A stretch of 64,000 nucleotides of DNA from Erythrophleum ivorense (GCA_026724425.1 JAIUCV010000004.1:1498001-1562000), one strand, 5' to 3'; shown: positions 32,701 through 45,089, numbered from the stretch's first letter. Notes: generated by a model from the sequence alone, not told the origin. Program-made: numbers and translations.

Positions 32701-35700
32701 GTGGTTAGCAATGGTTAAGAATTGTTTGGATAATTGAAGGAACCTGACTCTCTCTTGATATTTGAATTGCCAGCATAAAATTTTGTTAAAGACCTCCCAT
32801 CCCAAAGGTTGCAATTAAGGTGAAGGAAATGAACATCACTCCTGGCTTAATTAAGGTGACTAGAGGTTACTTCTTTGTATTTGAGGAAAAAAAATGCCTT
32901 GTATCCTAGACATAGTTTGCTTGTGGGACATGTATTTACATTTGTGATTTGGTCATTTCTCTTTTTTTTTTTTGTAATTGAATTAGGGGCATATAATTAG
33001 TTTCAGATTTAACCCTTCACATCGATTAACTCTTTCCACAAGGAGTTCTGAACATTATATTTTTGAATTTTTGATTATTTAGGAGAAATATGCAAGGAAA
33101 GAAGTTGTGTCAACATGATTAATGGAATGGAAGGGTCTGTAAAGGATGAGATGAAAGTATGTGACCATCGTATTGAAAAAGCTAAATCAAATAAGGTCCA
33201 ATGAATCAGCTTTTGATAGCCTTGGATTTTAGCTAGACAGAAGAATATTGAACAAACAAGCATTAACTGATCATGATACGGCAAACAACTTCTTTAAGAG
33301 TTCAATCACCAAGAAATCTCCCTAAGGCTTTATTTCTTATGTTCACTTGCATCTTGTTCATGAAGAAGTTGCAACCCCTTTTTGGAATGCCCCATTGCCT
33401 TAGGATTAAGTTTGCAAATTCTTTGGACAATGCCATCTTGGGTGTGAAGGCTAGAGGCTAGTGAAGGAAGTAGCTAATCAGTTGCAAATTAGGTAAAGAA
33501 CAAAGGTCCCAATGGAGGCAAATGACAAGTGTCTTGACTGATGTGGTTTGTGGTTCTCAAAATGGTCAAACTCAACGAGTTTAGAAATTGATGGTTTGAG
33601 CTTTTTTTTTTTTGGATGATAATGGGTGGAAAGTAACAATTTACAAACAAAGGGGGGGTATGAAAAGTTAGGGAGTAATAAGCGACTTGATCAAGACTTT
33701 TGGGGGCTCCCTTTTGTCTAATCAAATGACACATTTACCTCTTTGACCTATACCTCATTTCCTCACCTTAGGTATTCGGGAATGTAGCTTTTTTATTTGA
33801 ATTTTTTACTTAAGCTAATCTTTCCATTGCAAAGAGTCAAAAATCCTATACTTATAAATTTCAGGATTTTCAATATGGAATGCTTTATGATAATGCATGG
33901 ATGTAATTTTATTATATTGTTTGACCCAAAAGCCAATTGGTGCTGTGATTTTGGCATGCGGGTCTTTCAAGACAAGGAATCCTAACTTCCTTTTGGGCGC
34001 TTACTGCCCCCTATAGGTAGATTAGAACCACCAATTGATTTAAAAGGAAGACTAGTCCTTTTCTGTTTATATTTATGGTAACAACTTTTCTCATTGAACC
34101 TTTATTTTCCTCAGATGCTTATTGCACACAGGGATAAATAAAGTTGACGAATCATCCTAAGGGAATAAGCTAAATTCCACATGGATGACGTCTATAGGAA
34201 AGTCTAACCCATTTAGATTTCTTTCGATAATTTGTGGAGTTATTTTCAGATCCTCCACTTTTCTCTAGGACCTTATTGTCTCACGATAAAAAGTAGAGTT
34301 AACAAAATCGACTTGCAAGGAATTTCAAAAGTTGGCAAGCCATTCAAATTGGGCTCTTGACTAGCTCGACTCATATGTCAATTTGATTGTTATTTATCTT
34401 AAAAATAGCCACCGATATGGCGTCAAAACTTGCTATCTCTATGTAAGTTTCCCAAGATTGACTTTTTCTATTAATCAGGGGATTACTAGTGTTAGCTGAT
34501 ATCTTCCCACATTCCTCTAAAAACTTAACGACCCATTAAGAGTTGTGGCTTATTGGTCAATTTAAGAAAGGGTAGTTCCTACATGATTGATGTTTGGAAC
34601 TTTGGCTTTTATGGTACTTTAGTAAAATAAGCCAATCTTCGATTCCCTGATGTATAACGGACTTATTATTGCATACTTGCTTATACACCATTGAGAATTA
34701 TGTCTTGGTCTAGGAAAAAGAGAAAAACTTTGTACTTTTTCTCGAGAAACTTATTGTTTCATTGGAGAAAGAGTAGTTGACAATCAAACCGAGAGAAATA
34801 TGCTTTTCTACATGATTGATGCCCAAAAAAAAAAATGATCTCAATCTCTAACCAAGACGTGATACTCAATTGTTGATACTTCTAAACTTGTGAATGTTAT
34901 GATTCCCTGGAATTTTGAAGGTATTCCTTTTCTGTGAGAAGTTTGTTATTTTGTGGGGATGAAAATTTTAGGGAAATAATATTTTCTTGTTCATGTATGT
35001 GTATAAAGAGAATAAATGTATGCTAACGGTTTCCCTTTTTTTTTTTTAAGGATAATGATGAATGTGGTTATGGCCGTTTGAGGGTTGGAAATCTATTAGG
35101 CGAAGGCTGGTTTAATTTACTCATGCCTGTATCACAGTTATGGTATATCAAATTGTGCAAGGATGCGTCATTAATTATTCCAGTAGATAGTGACGATGTG
35201 TCACTTTCCTATGGATCTCATTAGATGCATGGATGTGATGTGTAAACAATTGAAAACACCCTCGTTTGTCCTAATATGGGTAGATCCTAGGTTGTGAATA
35301 CTGGTTTATAGAAGTCTGGCTCTACCTAGTTAAGAAGCATCTATGGCTCAGCTATCAGTGTGTTTTTCAAGGTAGGTCTATGACTCCTAAGACATAGGTC
35401 CCAAAATTGCCCCCACCATGAGGTGAGGATCTCGCTATATGAACTTAACTTTGAGAGGAAAAGCATCCTACACAAATTAAGCTCATATAACAAGGCACAA
35501 TTTAGGTGAGGTCTTCATGATAGCCTCAGGAAGCACAAGGCCTCATAGGGAAATCAATATAAACCTCTACTAACCTAAGGTGAATTAAGTCTCGGGTGTA
35601 AAGCCCATTATGTCTGTAAGATATGTGCCACAGTGATGTGGGTGAGAAGGGCATTTACTTTTTCATCCTATAGATTACCCAACCCTCATCTATTAAGCAA

Positions 35701-35988
35701 ATTGATAGAACAAGAGACAGAGAAACAGATACAAAGATATAAGCAAAAGGGAAACAAAATTTATACAAATATGGTTGTCTACCTAAGGGTTTTATTCCTC
35801 ATATTATCTAACCTAATATATATTATGTACGCAATCAAGAAAATAAGGCATATGAAACCAGCATGTGAAAGACATGTTTTCTACCCTAATAATGAGAGGC
35901 AAACAACAAACAAAAAGGAGAACTAAAATAAAAGGAAGGCCATAACATCTTGCACAACTAACCAAAATTGGGCTTGACTCTCAAACTC
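29766..35988. other. Noncoding interior of the Ogre/Tat-like element
   Basis: About 6.2 kb with no frame on either strand that I can tie to gag, protease, RT, RNase H or integrase. Many scattered CTTGCCCCA and TTTGCCCC motifs. Such large noncoding interiors mark non-autonomous derivatives (LARD-like) of LTR elements. Confidence 0.6.
29985..30690. repeat. Degenerate tandem repeat, period about 90-130 bp
   Basis: About six or seven loose copies anchored by CTTGCCCCAGTRTRAACT, then GAGTTTATGTG-like and GGGATGCATGAAACA-like blocks. Divergence between copies is high. Confidence 0.6.
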
Positions 35989-36006
35989 TCCCCAGCGAAG
36001 TCGCCA
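35989..36006 (-). other. Primer binding site (Ogre/Tat, tRNA-Arg type)
   Basis: The minus strand reads TGGCGACTTCGCTGGGGA, three bases after the LTR end at 36010. Confidence 0.75.
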
Positions 36007-36009
36007 AAC

Positions 36010-36465
36010 TGTCACACCCGAAAATGCAACCGCGTGGCGCCTTTTTTTTCTCAAAGAAACTCGAAAAATTCGATTTTCTCATATGAAATCGAAAACAGAA
36101 ATTTAAATTGAAATAAGTATAATAAATAGGGTAGATAGATAGGGTTCAGGAGTCGCCACCAAAATTTTATTTTTTGAAAAGGCAAAACTTTGGAAAAACC
36201 TTTTTAGTAGAAAAAATGGTCTGCGAACCAGAAAAATAGATTTGGGAGTTGATTGTGAGTGGGGAAGGTGTTAGACACCCCACTACATCCATTACTAAGA
36301 ACGGTTACCCTAAGTTAATTGTGCAAAAATAAAATGGCCTAAATTCTATTTCAATTCTCCCTAACAAAACACATGTAAAATAGGAATGAGGAAATTAAAG
36401 GAAATAAAGCTAAGAGTAGAAAAAGAAAAGAAATCAATATTAAAATAAAACACAAAGAAATTCAA
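36010..36465 (-). repeat. Truncated 5' LTR (last 456 bp)
   Basis: Direct copy of 23287-23742 with about ten differences by eye. Adjacent to the PBS, so it is the genuine 3' part of the 5' LTR. Breaks at TTCAA|ATG, with CAA shared between the joined sequences. Confidence 0.85.
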
Positions 36466-38766
36466 ATGTTTTTTTAAAAAGAAAAAAAATATAAATAAAA
36501 ATAAAAATATATTAAGGAAAACATAAAGAGGATATTCAAATTGAAAAAATAAAATAAAATGAATTTCTTGAATTTAGAAAGTTAAATCTTAAGTAAACAT
36601 TTTTTAAAGGAATAAAAGGATTAAAATAAAAAAAATCATCATTTAAATGAACAACAATTAAGAAAAAATAATAATAATAAAATAAGATAAAGAAACAAAA
36701 TTAGTCTTTTGTTTTTTGGCTAAAAGTAAAAGTAATTTTTTATTTTCTTCATCTCCTCACCCTAAAAAAAAAAAAAAGAAACAGCATAAGAGCAAGAAAA
36801 TTCAAATAAAAAATAGAAAATCAAAAGAACAAAGAAAAAACAAAAACAAAAAAATAGAAAAACAAAAATGATGAAAAAGGAAAAGTCAAAATATAAGAAA
36901 AGTAAAATTAAATTTATCTTTAACAAACTAAAACACATCAACAAATTTTAAAACCTGTTTTATTTGTTAAAAGAAAAATTAATTTTGGTTTTCTTTACCT
37001 TTTCACCAACAAAGAATGCAAAAAAGGGTGAACAAAAAAAAAATAAACAAGGAAAAGAAAAAAGAAAACAAAAAAAAGAAACGCAAAATAAAAAAAAACT
37101 AAAATAAAAAAACTAAATACTAGAATAAAACAAAAAAAAATCAAAAGCTTGAACAAAAAATACAAAACAAAATCAAACAAAACAAAAATTATAACAAAAA
37201 AATGAATAGAAACAAAAACACAATAGAAAAATAATAATGATAATGATAATAAAAAAAGAGAGGGAAAAATAATAATTAAAATAAAATAGATAAAAAAATA
37301 GTAAAAAAAAACAATAAATGAAAATAAAAACAAAACAAAACAAAGAAAAATATGAAAGAAAACAAAAAACATAAGAATAGAAAAATGGAATAAACAAAGG
37401 AGGAAAAAAAAAAAGAAGAAAAAGGAAAAAACAAAAAAAAAAGAATTGAAAATATAAAAAGAAAGTAAAATTGCATTTACTTTTAATAAATTAAAACACA
37501 TCAATCAATTTCAAAATCGTTTCATTTGTTAAAAGAAAAAGTAAGTTTTATTTTCTCTGTCCTTAAAAAAGAAAAAGAAAAAAAAACAAACAAAAGTAAA
37601 AATAAAGAATAATAATAAAAACAAAAAAAAATCGAATGAAAAAAAATGATAAGAAAAAGAGAGAAAAAGCCAAAAGGCAATAAAAGTAAAATTAAATTTC
37701 CCTTTAGCAAATTAAAACCCACCAACCAATTTCAAAACTTGTTTTATTTGTAAAAGGAAAAAGATAATTTATTTTCTTTGTCTTTTCACAAAAAAAAGGG
37801 GGAAAGGAAAAAATAACTTCAAAAAAAAATTAAATTAAATATAAAATAAATAAAATAAATAAAATAAAGAACATACAAAAAAAAATAAAAGCAAGACAAA
37901 ACAAAACAAAAACAAAATAAAACAAAAATTAAAAAAAGGAGAGCAAAATAAAACAAAAAAAAAACAACGACAACAAAGAATAAAACCACAAGGAAAAATT
38001 AAAAAAACAAAAAACCAAAAACAAAACCAAAGACAAAACAAAAAACAAAACAAAAAACCCAAACCAAAACAAAACCAAACCAAAACAACAAAAAACTAAA
38101 AACAAAAAAAACAAAAAAAAAAACAACAAAAAACTAAAAAAAACAAAAACAAAACAAAACATCAACTAAATTCAATCTCTAATCGAACTACGTGGACTTT
38201 GATCCCTCCTGAAGGGTACGTAGGCCCTAGGCTTTCATCCTAGGTCAAGTCCGTCATTGTAAATAAAATATTTTTCTTTTCATTTCTCTTCTTTCTTTTT
38301 ATTTCAACTCTTGAATTTCTTTGTGTTTTATTTTAATATTGATTTCTTTTCTTTTTCTACTCTTAGCTTTATTTCCTTTAATTTCCTCATTCCTATTTTA
38401 CATGTGTTTTGTTAGGGAGAATTGAAATAGAATTTAGGCCATTTTATTTTTTCACAATTAACTTAGGGTAACCGTTCTTAGCAACGGGTGTAATGGGGTG
38501 CCTAACACCTTCCCCACTCACAATCGACTCCCGAATCCATTTTTCTGGTTCGCAGACTATTTTTTCAACTAAAAAGGTTTTTCCAAAATTTTACCTTTTC
38601 AAAAAATAAAATTTTGATGGCGACTTCTGAACCCTATCTATCTACCCTATTTATTATACTTATTTCAATTTAAATTTTGGTTTTCGATTTCATATGAGAA
38701 AATCGAATTTTCCGAGTTTCTTTGAGAAAAAAAAGGCGCCACGCGGTTGCATTTTCGGGTGTGACA
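36466..38766 (+). repeat. Inverted copy of the last 2.3 kb of the LTR
   Basis: Reverse complement of about 23287-25595, so the whole element carries 2.3-kb terminal inverted repeats. A-rich in the middle (36470-38160). Ends GGGTGTGACA, immediately followed by the TSD TCGGT. Confidence 0.9.
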
Positions 38767-39322
38767 TCGGTCTCTATGACCTTGGAGAATACAAGGTGAT
38801 CACAATAGTAAAGATCGACGGCAGAGATCAGTTAGGGTGATCACAAGAAGACGTTACCAGTAATGTGGGATGAAGGAGCAGCTTGGTCACTAACGGATGG
38901 AACAGATCAGAGGAAGAAGGAAATAGCACAGTGAAACAGAGGAAGAAGATTGCTGAAACAGAGTGAAGCAGAGAAGCAAGTTCATGCAACCGACTTCCTG
39001 TATCCTCGGACTGGTTGGGTATAAAGGACATTTGGTAGTTGGAGCAATTAACGTGATATTAATGTAAAGCATTTGCGTCGACAGAAAGCAAGTGTAGATC
39101 ACTTCGAGCCAACGTGATTTTCTTCTCCCCTGAACCATGGTGCGGCAAGTCAAACGTGGATCCAAACAAGTAGCAAACGGGCTTTTTCTCAGCAAACCTT
39201 GGTTTGGGCCGAAACGTGGATACCTCAACGTGCTCCCAAACACATACTACATGCCCTGCTTTCAAAAGAATGCTTGTCGACTTGTCATAAGACTATTCTG
39301 CTTATTCACTATTTTTTTTTTA

Positions 39323-39624
39323 GAATAAATTATATAACATTCTCTTGAATTTTATTAAAATTATATGGAATTATTTTTTATTTTTAAAAAATATATAAAC
39401 TTTTCTTAAAACAAAAAATATCTCATATTTTAGTCTTATTTTAAATTTTTTCATTAAAATACTTTCAATTAACCTAAATTTGTATTTTTAAAATTAAAAA
39501 TTTAAATGGAAGGTATTTCAATTAAAAAATTTAAAATTAAACTAAAGTATGAGATAATTTTTTGTTTTAAGAAAAGTTTATGTATATTTTAAAAATAAAA
39601 AGAAAATCTATATATAATTTATTC
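39323..39624. mobile_element. Foldback MITE (long hairpin)
   Basis: Two arms of about 145 bp are inverted copies with few mismatches. The left arm starts GAATAAATTATATA and contains AAACTTTTCTTAAAACAAAA; the right arm, reversed, has the same blocks (GAATAAATTATATATAGATT, AAACTTTTCTTAAAACAAAA). The loop is short, near 39475. Transcription would give a long hairpin RNA. TSD not resolved. Confidence 0.7.
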
Positions 39625-41035
39625 TTTTTCTATTTATTGTGTAGTAGTATACTATCATCTAGAAATAAGGCCATGGTAACGTGTTCTCATATAATACAGC
39701 TTTTCTATACATTCATGCTTTTTTTTTTTTTGGGTCCAATAGCATTCATACTCATCTGGCCACAGTTCAGGTGATGGTATATTTCACGAAAATGTTGATA
39801 GTTTTTTTTTTTTTTGAATCCCTTATAGTTGTACCAAACACCAAGAATCAATATAATTAGAATGCTTCTTTTGGGATATGGAATGTGGAAAATCAATGAT
39901 CATCTTTGGAGATTGCAAGTTGCATCACCATAGCCATATACAATTTGGTTTCAGTGAGAATATATTAATTTGTTAAACAATACACAAGTAGCTAGCTCGT
40001 TTGTAGTTAAGTCTATCTAAACCTGACACGGGAAGGATACATTTGACTGTTTCTTTTTTGTTCTTGGAATGCATGCATGTATTGGAATTGGTTATGGTCG
40101 GCAACTTAGCATTACCCTCTCTCTATCATGTCGTTTTAAACAATGAGAAGGAATGAATCGAGTATACATGACCAAGGCAGAGTTTGAATTTTGGTTGTTT
40201 GGCAAGGAGAGAGAATCTTTTTCTAAAATTACGTGCAATGTATATTATATTTTTATAATTATTATTCAATAATATTAATATTTTTTATTAAATAATTAAA
40301 ATAAATATACGAAAGTCATAATCATCCATAAAATAATTTTTTTCCTTTTCATTTTGTACTTTTTTACCATAAGATTCCACCTATTGACTTGAACTATATG
40401 CTATTTACAAGAAATAGCACTTTTTTTTTTTTTTACTTTTTGTTCTTCAACCCAGCAAATATAGTGCTGCGAAAACAGAGCAAAACATAATGGATTAACA
40501 AAAAATGCAAATTTAGAACCTAATGGTTCACCACTCAGACCGTCCAACTTACTTGTCTTTCAGTATTAAAATTCTGCATCGATCTCTAATGGAACTATAG
40601 CTCAGTATATGAATTGATTGGCTTTTGAGCCTAGACCTTCTTTGGATGATACAAATCGTCTGAAAATTTTGAAGTGCTAGATTGACGGAAGCATCAAATC
40701 AAAAAGTCTCATCTTTTATCAATAAATTCAGAACAAAAAAGGCAAGCATCAACATAAAGGATGGTTCATTTTTGAAGTAGTAATTGAATATAAAATTCTT
40801 CTAATTATCCAAGTACTTTCCAGAATCCTCACAACCATACCTTGTAACGACTAGAAGGCAAATATGTCATAAGAACGTGACATTTACTTACTATTTAGTC
40901 TGTATTAATAAGCACTAATAAATCTTCTCAAGAAGACAAAAGCAACTCTTACACTGGAAGTTTTCTGCTGCTAACTTCACTATAGCATGGTGAATCGGAA
41001 TCAGGTGAAAGATCATCGTTTCTGTGTCTTCTGAA
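39625..41035. other. Intergenic DNA, no gene seen
   Basis: AT-rich spacer with T-runs near 39720, 39802 and 40420. 40240-40340 resembles the MITE core near 3050 (TTTTATAATTATTATTYAAT). Confidence 0.45.
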
Positions 41036-41296
41036 CTACTGGGAAGCGATTTCCTGGTCTCCATTAATGGAATCTTCATAATCTTCTGATTCAGAACTGC
41101 TAGCACACTTGAGAAATGGCATCATGAAGATGAACACAATGTAAAGGAAGAAGACAAACACAAACACCAGAAGCATGATCTCGCCATCTAAGGCAAAGTA
41201 CTTGTCATCAGAGAGTTGGAGATCATCTTTTTGTACGTAAGGAGGCATGGCAGGTACAGATGCTACTCTAGAAGCTAGCATCAATGGTGAGGCCAT
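41036..41296 (-). CDS. Hypothetical 86-aa membrane protein
   Basis: A single open frame from ATG at 41296 to a stop at 41036. After a polar N-terminus (MASPLMLASRVASVPAMPPY), one strongly hydrophobic segment (about residues 40-62, MLLVFVFVFFLYIVFIFMM) would span a membrane. It is followed by LKCASSSESEDYED, an acidic serine-rich tail that could be a CK2-type target. The layout recalls the N-terminus of ATL-type RING-H2 proteins but no RING follows. Family not recognised. Composition is more gene-like than its surroundings, but no other evidence supports expression. Confidence 0.45.
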   Translation of the reverse strand: MASPLMLASRVASVPAMPPYVQKDDLQLSDDKYFALDGEIMLLVFVFVFFLYIVFIFMMPFLKCASSSESEDYEDSINGDQEIASQ

Positions 41297-43450
41297 TAAT
41301 TTTTTGCAGATCCTTTATTTCTTCTATGTTAAGATGTAGAGGGAAATATGGTAAACTTTTGACTCTCAGATGCACCAAAATGTCGCTCTCATTTCATAAT
41401 GCCATTACCTTTTACCTATTTCATCCTACTATAACTATTATTTTTACTTTCTTTGTTGGGTTGTTATGCCATTAAAATAACTCTTTCTTTGCTTTGATGT
41501 TTTGTTGGGGTGTCACATAGTGCAAAATAATGTGACAAAATAGTTAATACATTTCCCTGTTAAATTGCTAGAAACGTTCATATGTGGTAATAACCTTTTG
41601 TTTGGCAACCAAGTCTCTTATCAGAGTAAAAGATGAAAGGGAAATAAACTATATTTTTTTGCAACTTGAAATGTTTGTCAAGAAAACAAAAACACATCCT
41701 ACCCCCTGCCAAATTTTATGTTCTTTTTCCCATTAGGAGATAACATTTTATCTGTCCATAAAAAAACATTTCGCGCCAATCAATAGAGGCTCTCTCTTTG
41801 ACATAGACTTTTCAACTGTGTAAAATGGATTCCTTTAATCGCATTTTGCTTGTCTTTACTCTATTTTTAAATTTTTTTTAATAATTTGCAAGAATTAAGA
41901 TCTGAAATCACTAAGTGTGATTTAGTATAATAAAAAGGGTAATAATTAGCAAGATATTTTAAGATCTTGCTCCAATAACATGTACCAAACAACAAAAAGA
42001 ATTGAGATGTGAAAATTTTTTTGGATAGATATCTCACTACTAAAATTATGTACTTGACTTTTATTTACGATTGGATTTTCATCAGTCAATATTTATCACT
42101 CTTATTTGGTTTAACAATGAAAAACAAAAGGGCAAAAAAAAAATTTTAAGTAATATTTATTATACTCTTATCATAATTATTCAAAAATATTTATTTTTTT
42201 GTTACTTTTTAAAAATAAGAATACAAAATTTATTTTTTATCTACAAAATTATTCTTCTTTATTTTTATTTTTAACTTTCTGTATACTAAATGATTATTAA
42301 GAATTATATTTATGCACCTTAAGAATTATATTTATGCACAAGTCATATTCATAAAAATTGATGGTGATAGTTCATGGTATTACTGTCTATTTGGTAAAAA
42401 GAGTTTTCCTGATCTAAGTCTGACTCAAAGATATTGAATTTTTGCATTCAGAGTTAAAGGATCAGAATTCAAATTTCAGCTAAAATTAATTATAAAAAGA
42501 AAAACGAATATACTTAACTGTATAGCAAAATGTTTATTTTTTTAAATTATGATAATAGAAAATAATTTAGTATTTAATAAAATATTTTGGTAAGTTTTTT
42601 TCTAGTGATATTAACTGCTATTTGGTAAAATATTTATAATTTTTTAATTTAAATGACAGTATTTTTGCACGTCTAAAAATATGAATTTCTTCTATTGCAT
42701 AAAATAAACTTGAATTACTGCTTCCTCTGACACAATAGAAAAATACATTTTTTGATATTATTAAAACTCTTTTAAAAAATGATTATTTTTCTCACTTGAA
42801 ATGATCTATCAAAATCAGAAACACATCGATCTGATATTTTTCCACATTTAATATTAATTTTTCTATATTAAAAGACAACATTATGTCATCAAATATTGAG
42901 GGATCTAACTCTTTAACATAGACTCTTCATGCGTCAATATATTGGATTCCTTCATTCACTTTTTTTCCCCCTTTTGGTACAGGTTTCTTTTTTTATTTCT
43001 ATATTTTACCAAAAACTGAGATATGAAAAGTTTTAGGATACATATTATAATTCTCTATTAAAATTCTGCACTTGGCTTAATTTTACTTCAAATTTTCCTT
43101 TGAATCATCACACAAATTTTGCAAAGGTCGTAATGGTTTGTTAACTTTTTTTTTGAAAACCAATTAAATTAAAAGATTTATGTAGGAATTTACTCAATAA
43201 TTTAGCCATAATCAAACTGTATGATTTAATCAAATTCTTAAAAATAAATTTTACCAAAGCATATGATTAAGTGGGTTCCTCAACATTGGTATATTCAAGT
43301 GTGGATTTAATTTATTTTAATTTCTTGCTGATTAATAAAACAAGTTATAAATAATAATTTCACCAAGGTTCATTGATTATTCATGGAAGTTTAGGATGAA
43401 ATATGATTCTAGCAATTAATATAAATAGTTCTCGAACCAACGAAGCATCT
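41297..43450. other. Intergenic DNA holding a diverged direct duplication
   Basis: No gene seen. About 41655-42060 and 42780-43085 share ordered blocks (ACTTGAAATG, AAACACATC, TTTRACATAGACT, GGATTCCTT, CTGCACTTGGC/TGTACTTGAC), so one is an old copy of the other about 1.1 kb away. Confidence 0.5.
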
Positions 43451-43521
43451 TCCGTTGTCGTCCAGCGGTTAGGATATCTGGCTTTCACCCAGGAGACCCG
43501 GGTTCGATTCCCGGCAACGGA
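43451..43521 (+). tRNA. tRNA-Glu (anticodon UUC)
   Basis: Complete cloverleaf. Acceptor stem TCCGTTG/CAACGGA; D-arm GTCCAGCGGTTAGGAT; anticodon stem TCTGG/CCAGG with loop CTTTCAC (anticodon TTC); T-arm CCGGGTTCGATTCCCGG. Internal boxes are intact (B box GGTTCGATTCC). No intron. A T5 run at 43529-43533 is the likely pol III terminator. It delivers glutamate in cytosolic translation. Confidence 0.97.
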
Positions 43522-44686
43522 AACTCCGTTTTTCCTACGTTTTTGTGTTCAAGTTTCAGTCTTAACTGAATCACAACCCTTTCTCTTATCCAAAAATTAC
43601 GACAGAGATCCATGTACCATTTTTGTTATTACGATACATAACTTGTAATAATCGAGTTCTTCACTAATTTAAAAATAGAAAAAAAAATTTAGCTGCAGTT
43701 CATATACAATTTCTTATCAAATTTTTTTTCAATAAAAATATATTAAGTCTAGGAATTTTAAAGGTCAATAATACGTGATCAAATTTTTCAAATAATTTTT
43801 ATAGATATTATATTCTTATTAAAAAATTTTGATAACACAAATATAAATAATTACATTTAAGTCTATCCTTTCAAAGATCTAACTCAAACTAGTTGACCAA
43901 GGCTATTAAAATAGGCTAGTTGCGTCTACATGGTTTGGTCCACATGAAGTAGTTTTTTTTTACATAAATGGGTTGGATCAGACAGGCCTATCATCAAAGA
44001 AGTGTTAAACATGAAAAACGAAAAAAGTTTATATATAATTTTTTATATCTTTATTTTTTGATTTTTTAATCAAAATATGATAAATATATAATTTTTAAAA
44101 CTAAAGATATTTTTTTAATCAAATTATATATTTATCATATTTTAATTAAAAATTATATACTTATTAAATTTTCATTAAAAAATTTGATGATAAATATATT
44201 AAAAGTTACCTCAAAATTTAATCCTTTAATATATTAGCCCTGCGGGCCACAGGATGGGTCAGCCCCTTACGAGTTTTTTTTTTTTTTAAGACTAAGTTGA
44301 GCCAATTGTCAGCGTTTTGGGGGCAAATGGTATATCTTTGCCCTTAAGCTTATATTAAAAATAAATAAATATATAGATGAAAACTATTTTCTCAGTGGCC
44401 ACAACATTTTCTTTTCGCCCAAATTTTATAACTATTGTATATCGTCAATATATAATTAACTCATTCCATTTTTCATTATCAATTAGAAATTAGAATAAGT
44501 GTGGTGTAGAATTCTTACTTAATTGCCCTGAAGACATGGTCTTTGGAACGAGAGAGAAAATGGCAATACGTCTAATTACGTGATATCCAAATTTATATTA
44601 GTTTGGACTATTTTTTCTCCCTCTTTATTTACATGGGATCAGGTTATTTATAATTTTTCAAGTGTTAAAAAAATTCTCTTATTTTT
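43522..44686. other. Intergenic AT-rich DNA
   Basis: No gene seen. A short AT palindrome lies near 44050-44160 (TTTTTAATCAAAATATGATA and its inverse). Confidence 0.45.
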
Positions 44687-45089
44687 AGGTTAAAATGCAC
44701 ATAATCCTTTTAAATTTTGGACCATATAAAAATATTACATAAATTTTAAAACTTAATAATAAGTTTTTTAAACTTTTAAATTTATATAAATAATTCTCGT
44801 TATTAGTAAATATGTTAATTTCTAACAAAAGAGTGACATGTTAGATTAAATGAGTCCTTCTAAACTTTTGTTTTTATGCAAACTCTTATTAAATTTTGAA
44901 TTATATACAAATAATTCTTTTGAACTTTGAATCATATATTAATAACCTTTTAAATTTTGAGTCGTATATAGACAATCTCTTGATATATTATACTTTTATT
45001 AGCAAAATAACAAACTAATTAACATCATGGGGCTGCTTCAAGGTTGAAACATAATTCAAAATTTAGAGGGATTCTATACATTTTAACCT
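44687..45089. mobile_element. MITE with AGGTTAAAATG ends
   Basis: The left end AGGTTAAAATGCACATAATC and the reversed right end AGGTTAAAATGTATAGAATC are inverted copies, continuing about 34 bases (CCTTTTAAATTTTG / CCTCTAAATTTTG). ATTTTT abuts both ends, a possible TSD. The interior has repeated AATTTTGAATYRTATA blocks. Noncoding. Confidence 0.6.

Larger units (their letters stand above)
23287..38766 (-). mobile_element. Ogre/Tat-like LTR retrotransposon, non-coding, with aberrant inverted LTR end
   Basis: Flanked by a 5-bp TSD TCGGT (23282-23286 and 38767-38771), with termini TGTCACACCC and GGGTGTGACA. Minus-strand orientation: PBS-like TGGCGACTTCGCTGGGGA (35989-36006), as in Ogre/Tat elements primed by tRNA-Arg; interior 28195-36009; PPT AAAGAGGGGCAAC; 3' LTR 28194-23287 (about 4.9 kb, starting TGTGAACACC). 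The expected 5' LTR is abnormal: only its last 456 bp remain (36465-36010), fused to an inverted copy of the last 2.3 kb of LTR (36466-38766). Both outer ends are thus LTR 3' ends. No gag-pol reading frame is recognisable, so the element is non-autonomous. LTR pieces differ by a few percent, so it is older than the copia at 3460. Confidence 0.8.
19093..39250 (-). mobile_element. PIF/Harbinger DNA transposon, split by a nested LTR element
   Basis: Outer ends GTGTGTGTTTGG (19096) and CCAAACACATAC (ending 39247) are inverted copies with one mismatch, flanked by TAC on both sides (19093-19095 and 39248-39250), a tentative 3-bp TSD. Both PIF proteins are inside on the minus strand: a Myb/SANT-like ORF (22062-21028) and a DDE transposase (20765-19487). 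Removing the nested 15.5-kb element leaves about 4.67 kb, normal for an autonomous PIF element. Both proteins carry stops or frameshifts, so this copy is dead. The right end beyond 38771 (pyrimidine-rich on the minus strand) looks like the promoter/5' leader of the Myb-like ORF. The usual PIF TSD is TTA/TAA, so TAC should be checked. Confidence 0.75.

Noticed and set aside
23287..38766. Interpretation as a giant TIR DNA transposon
   Set aside because: The 2.3-kb inverted ends would fit, but PBS, PPT, TG..CA termini, 5-bp TSD and LTR layout identify an LTR retrotransposon.
43403..43648. 81-aa frame over the tRNA
   Set aside because: The tRNA-Glu cloverleaf explains the sequence; the frame is incidental.
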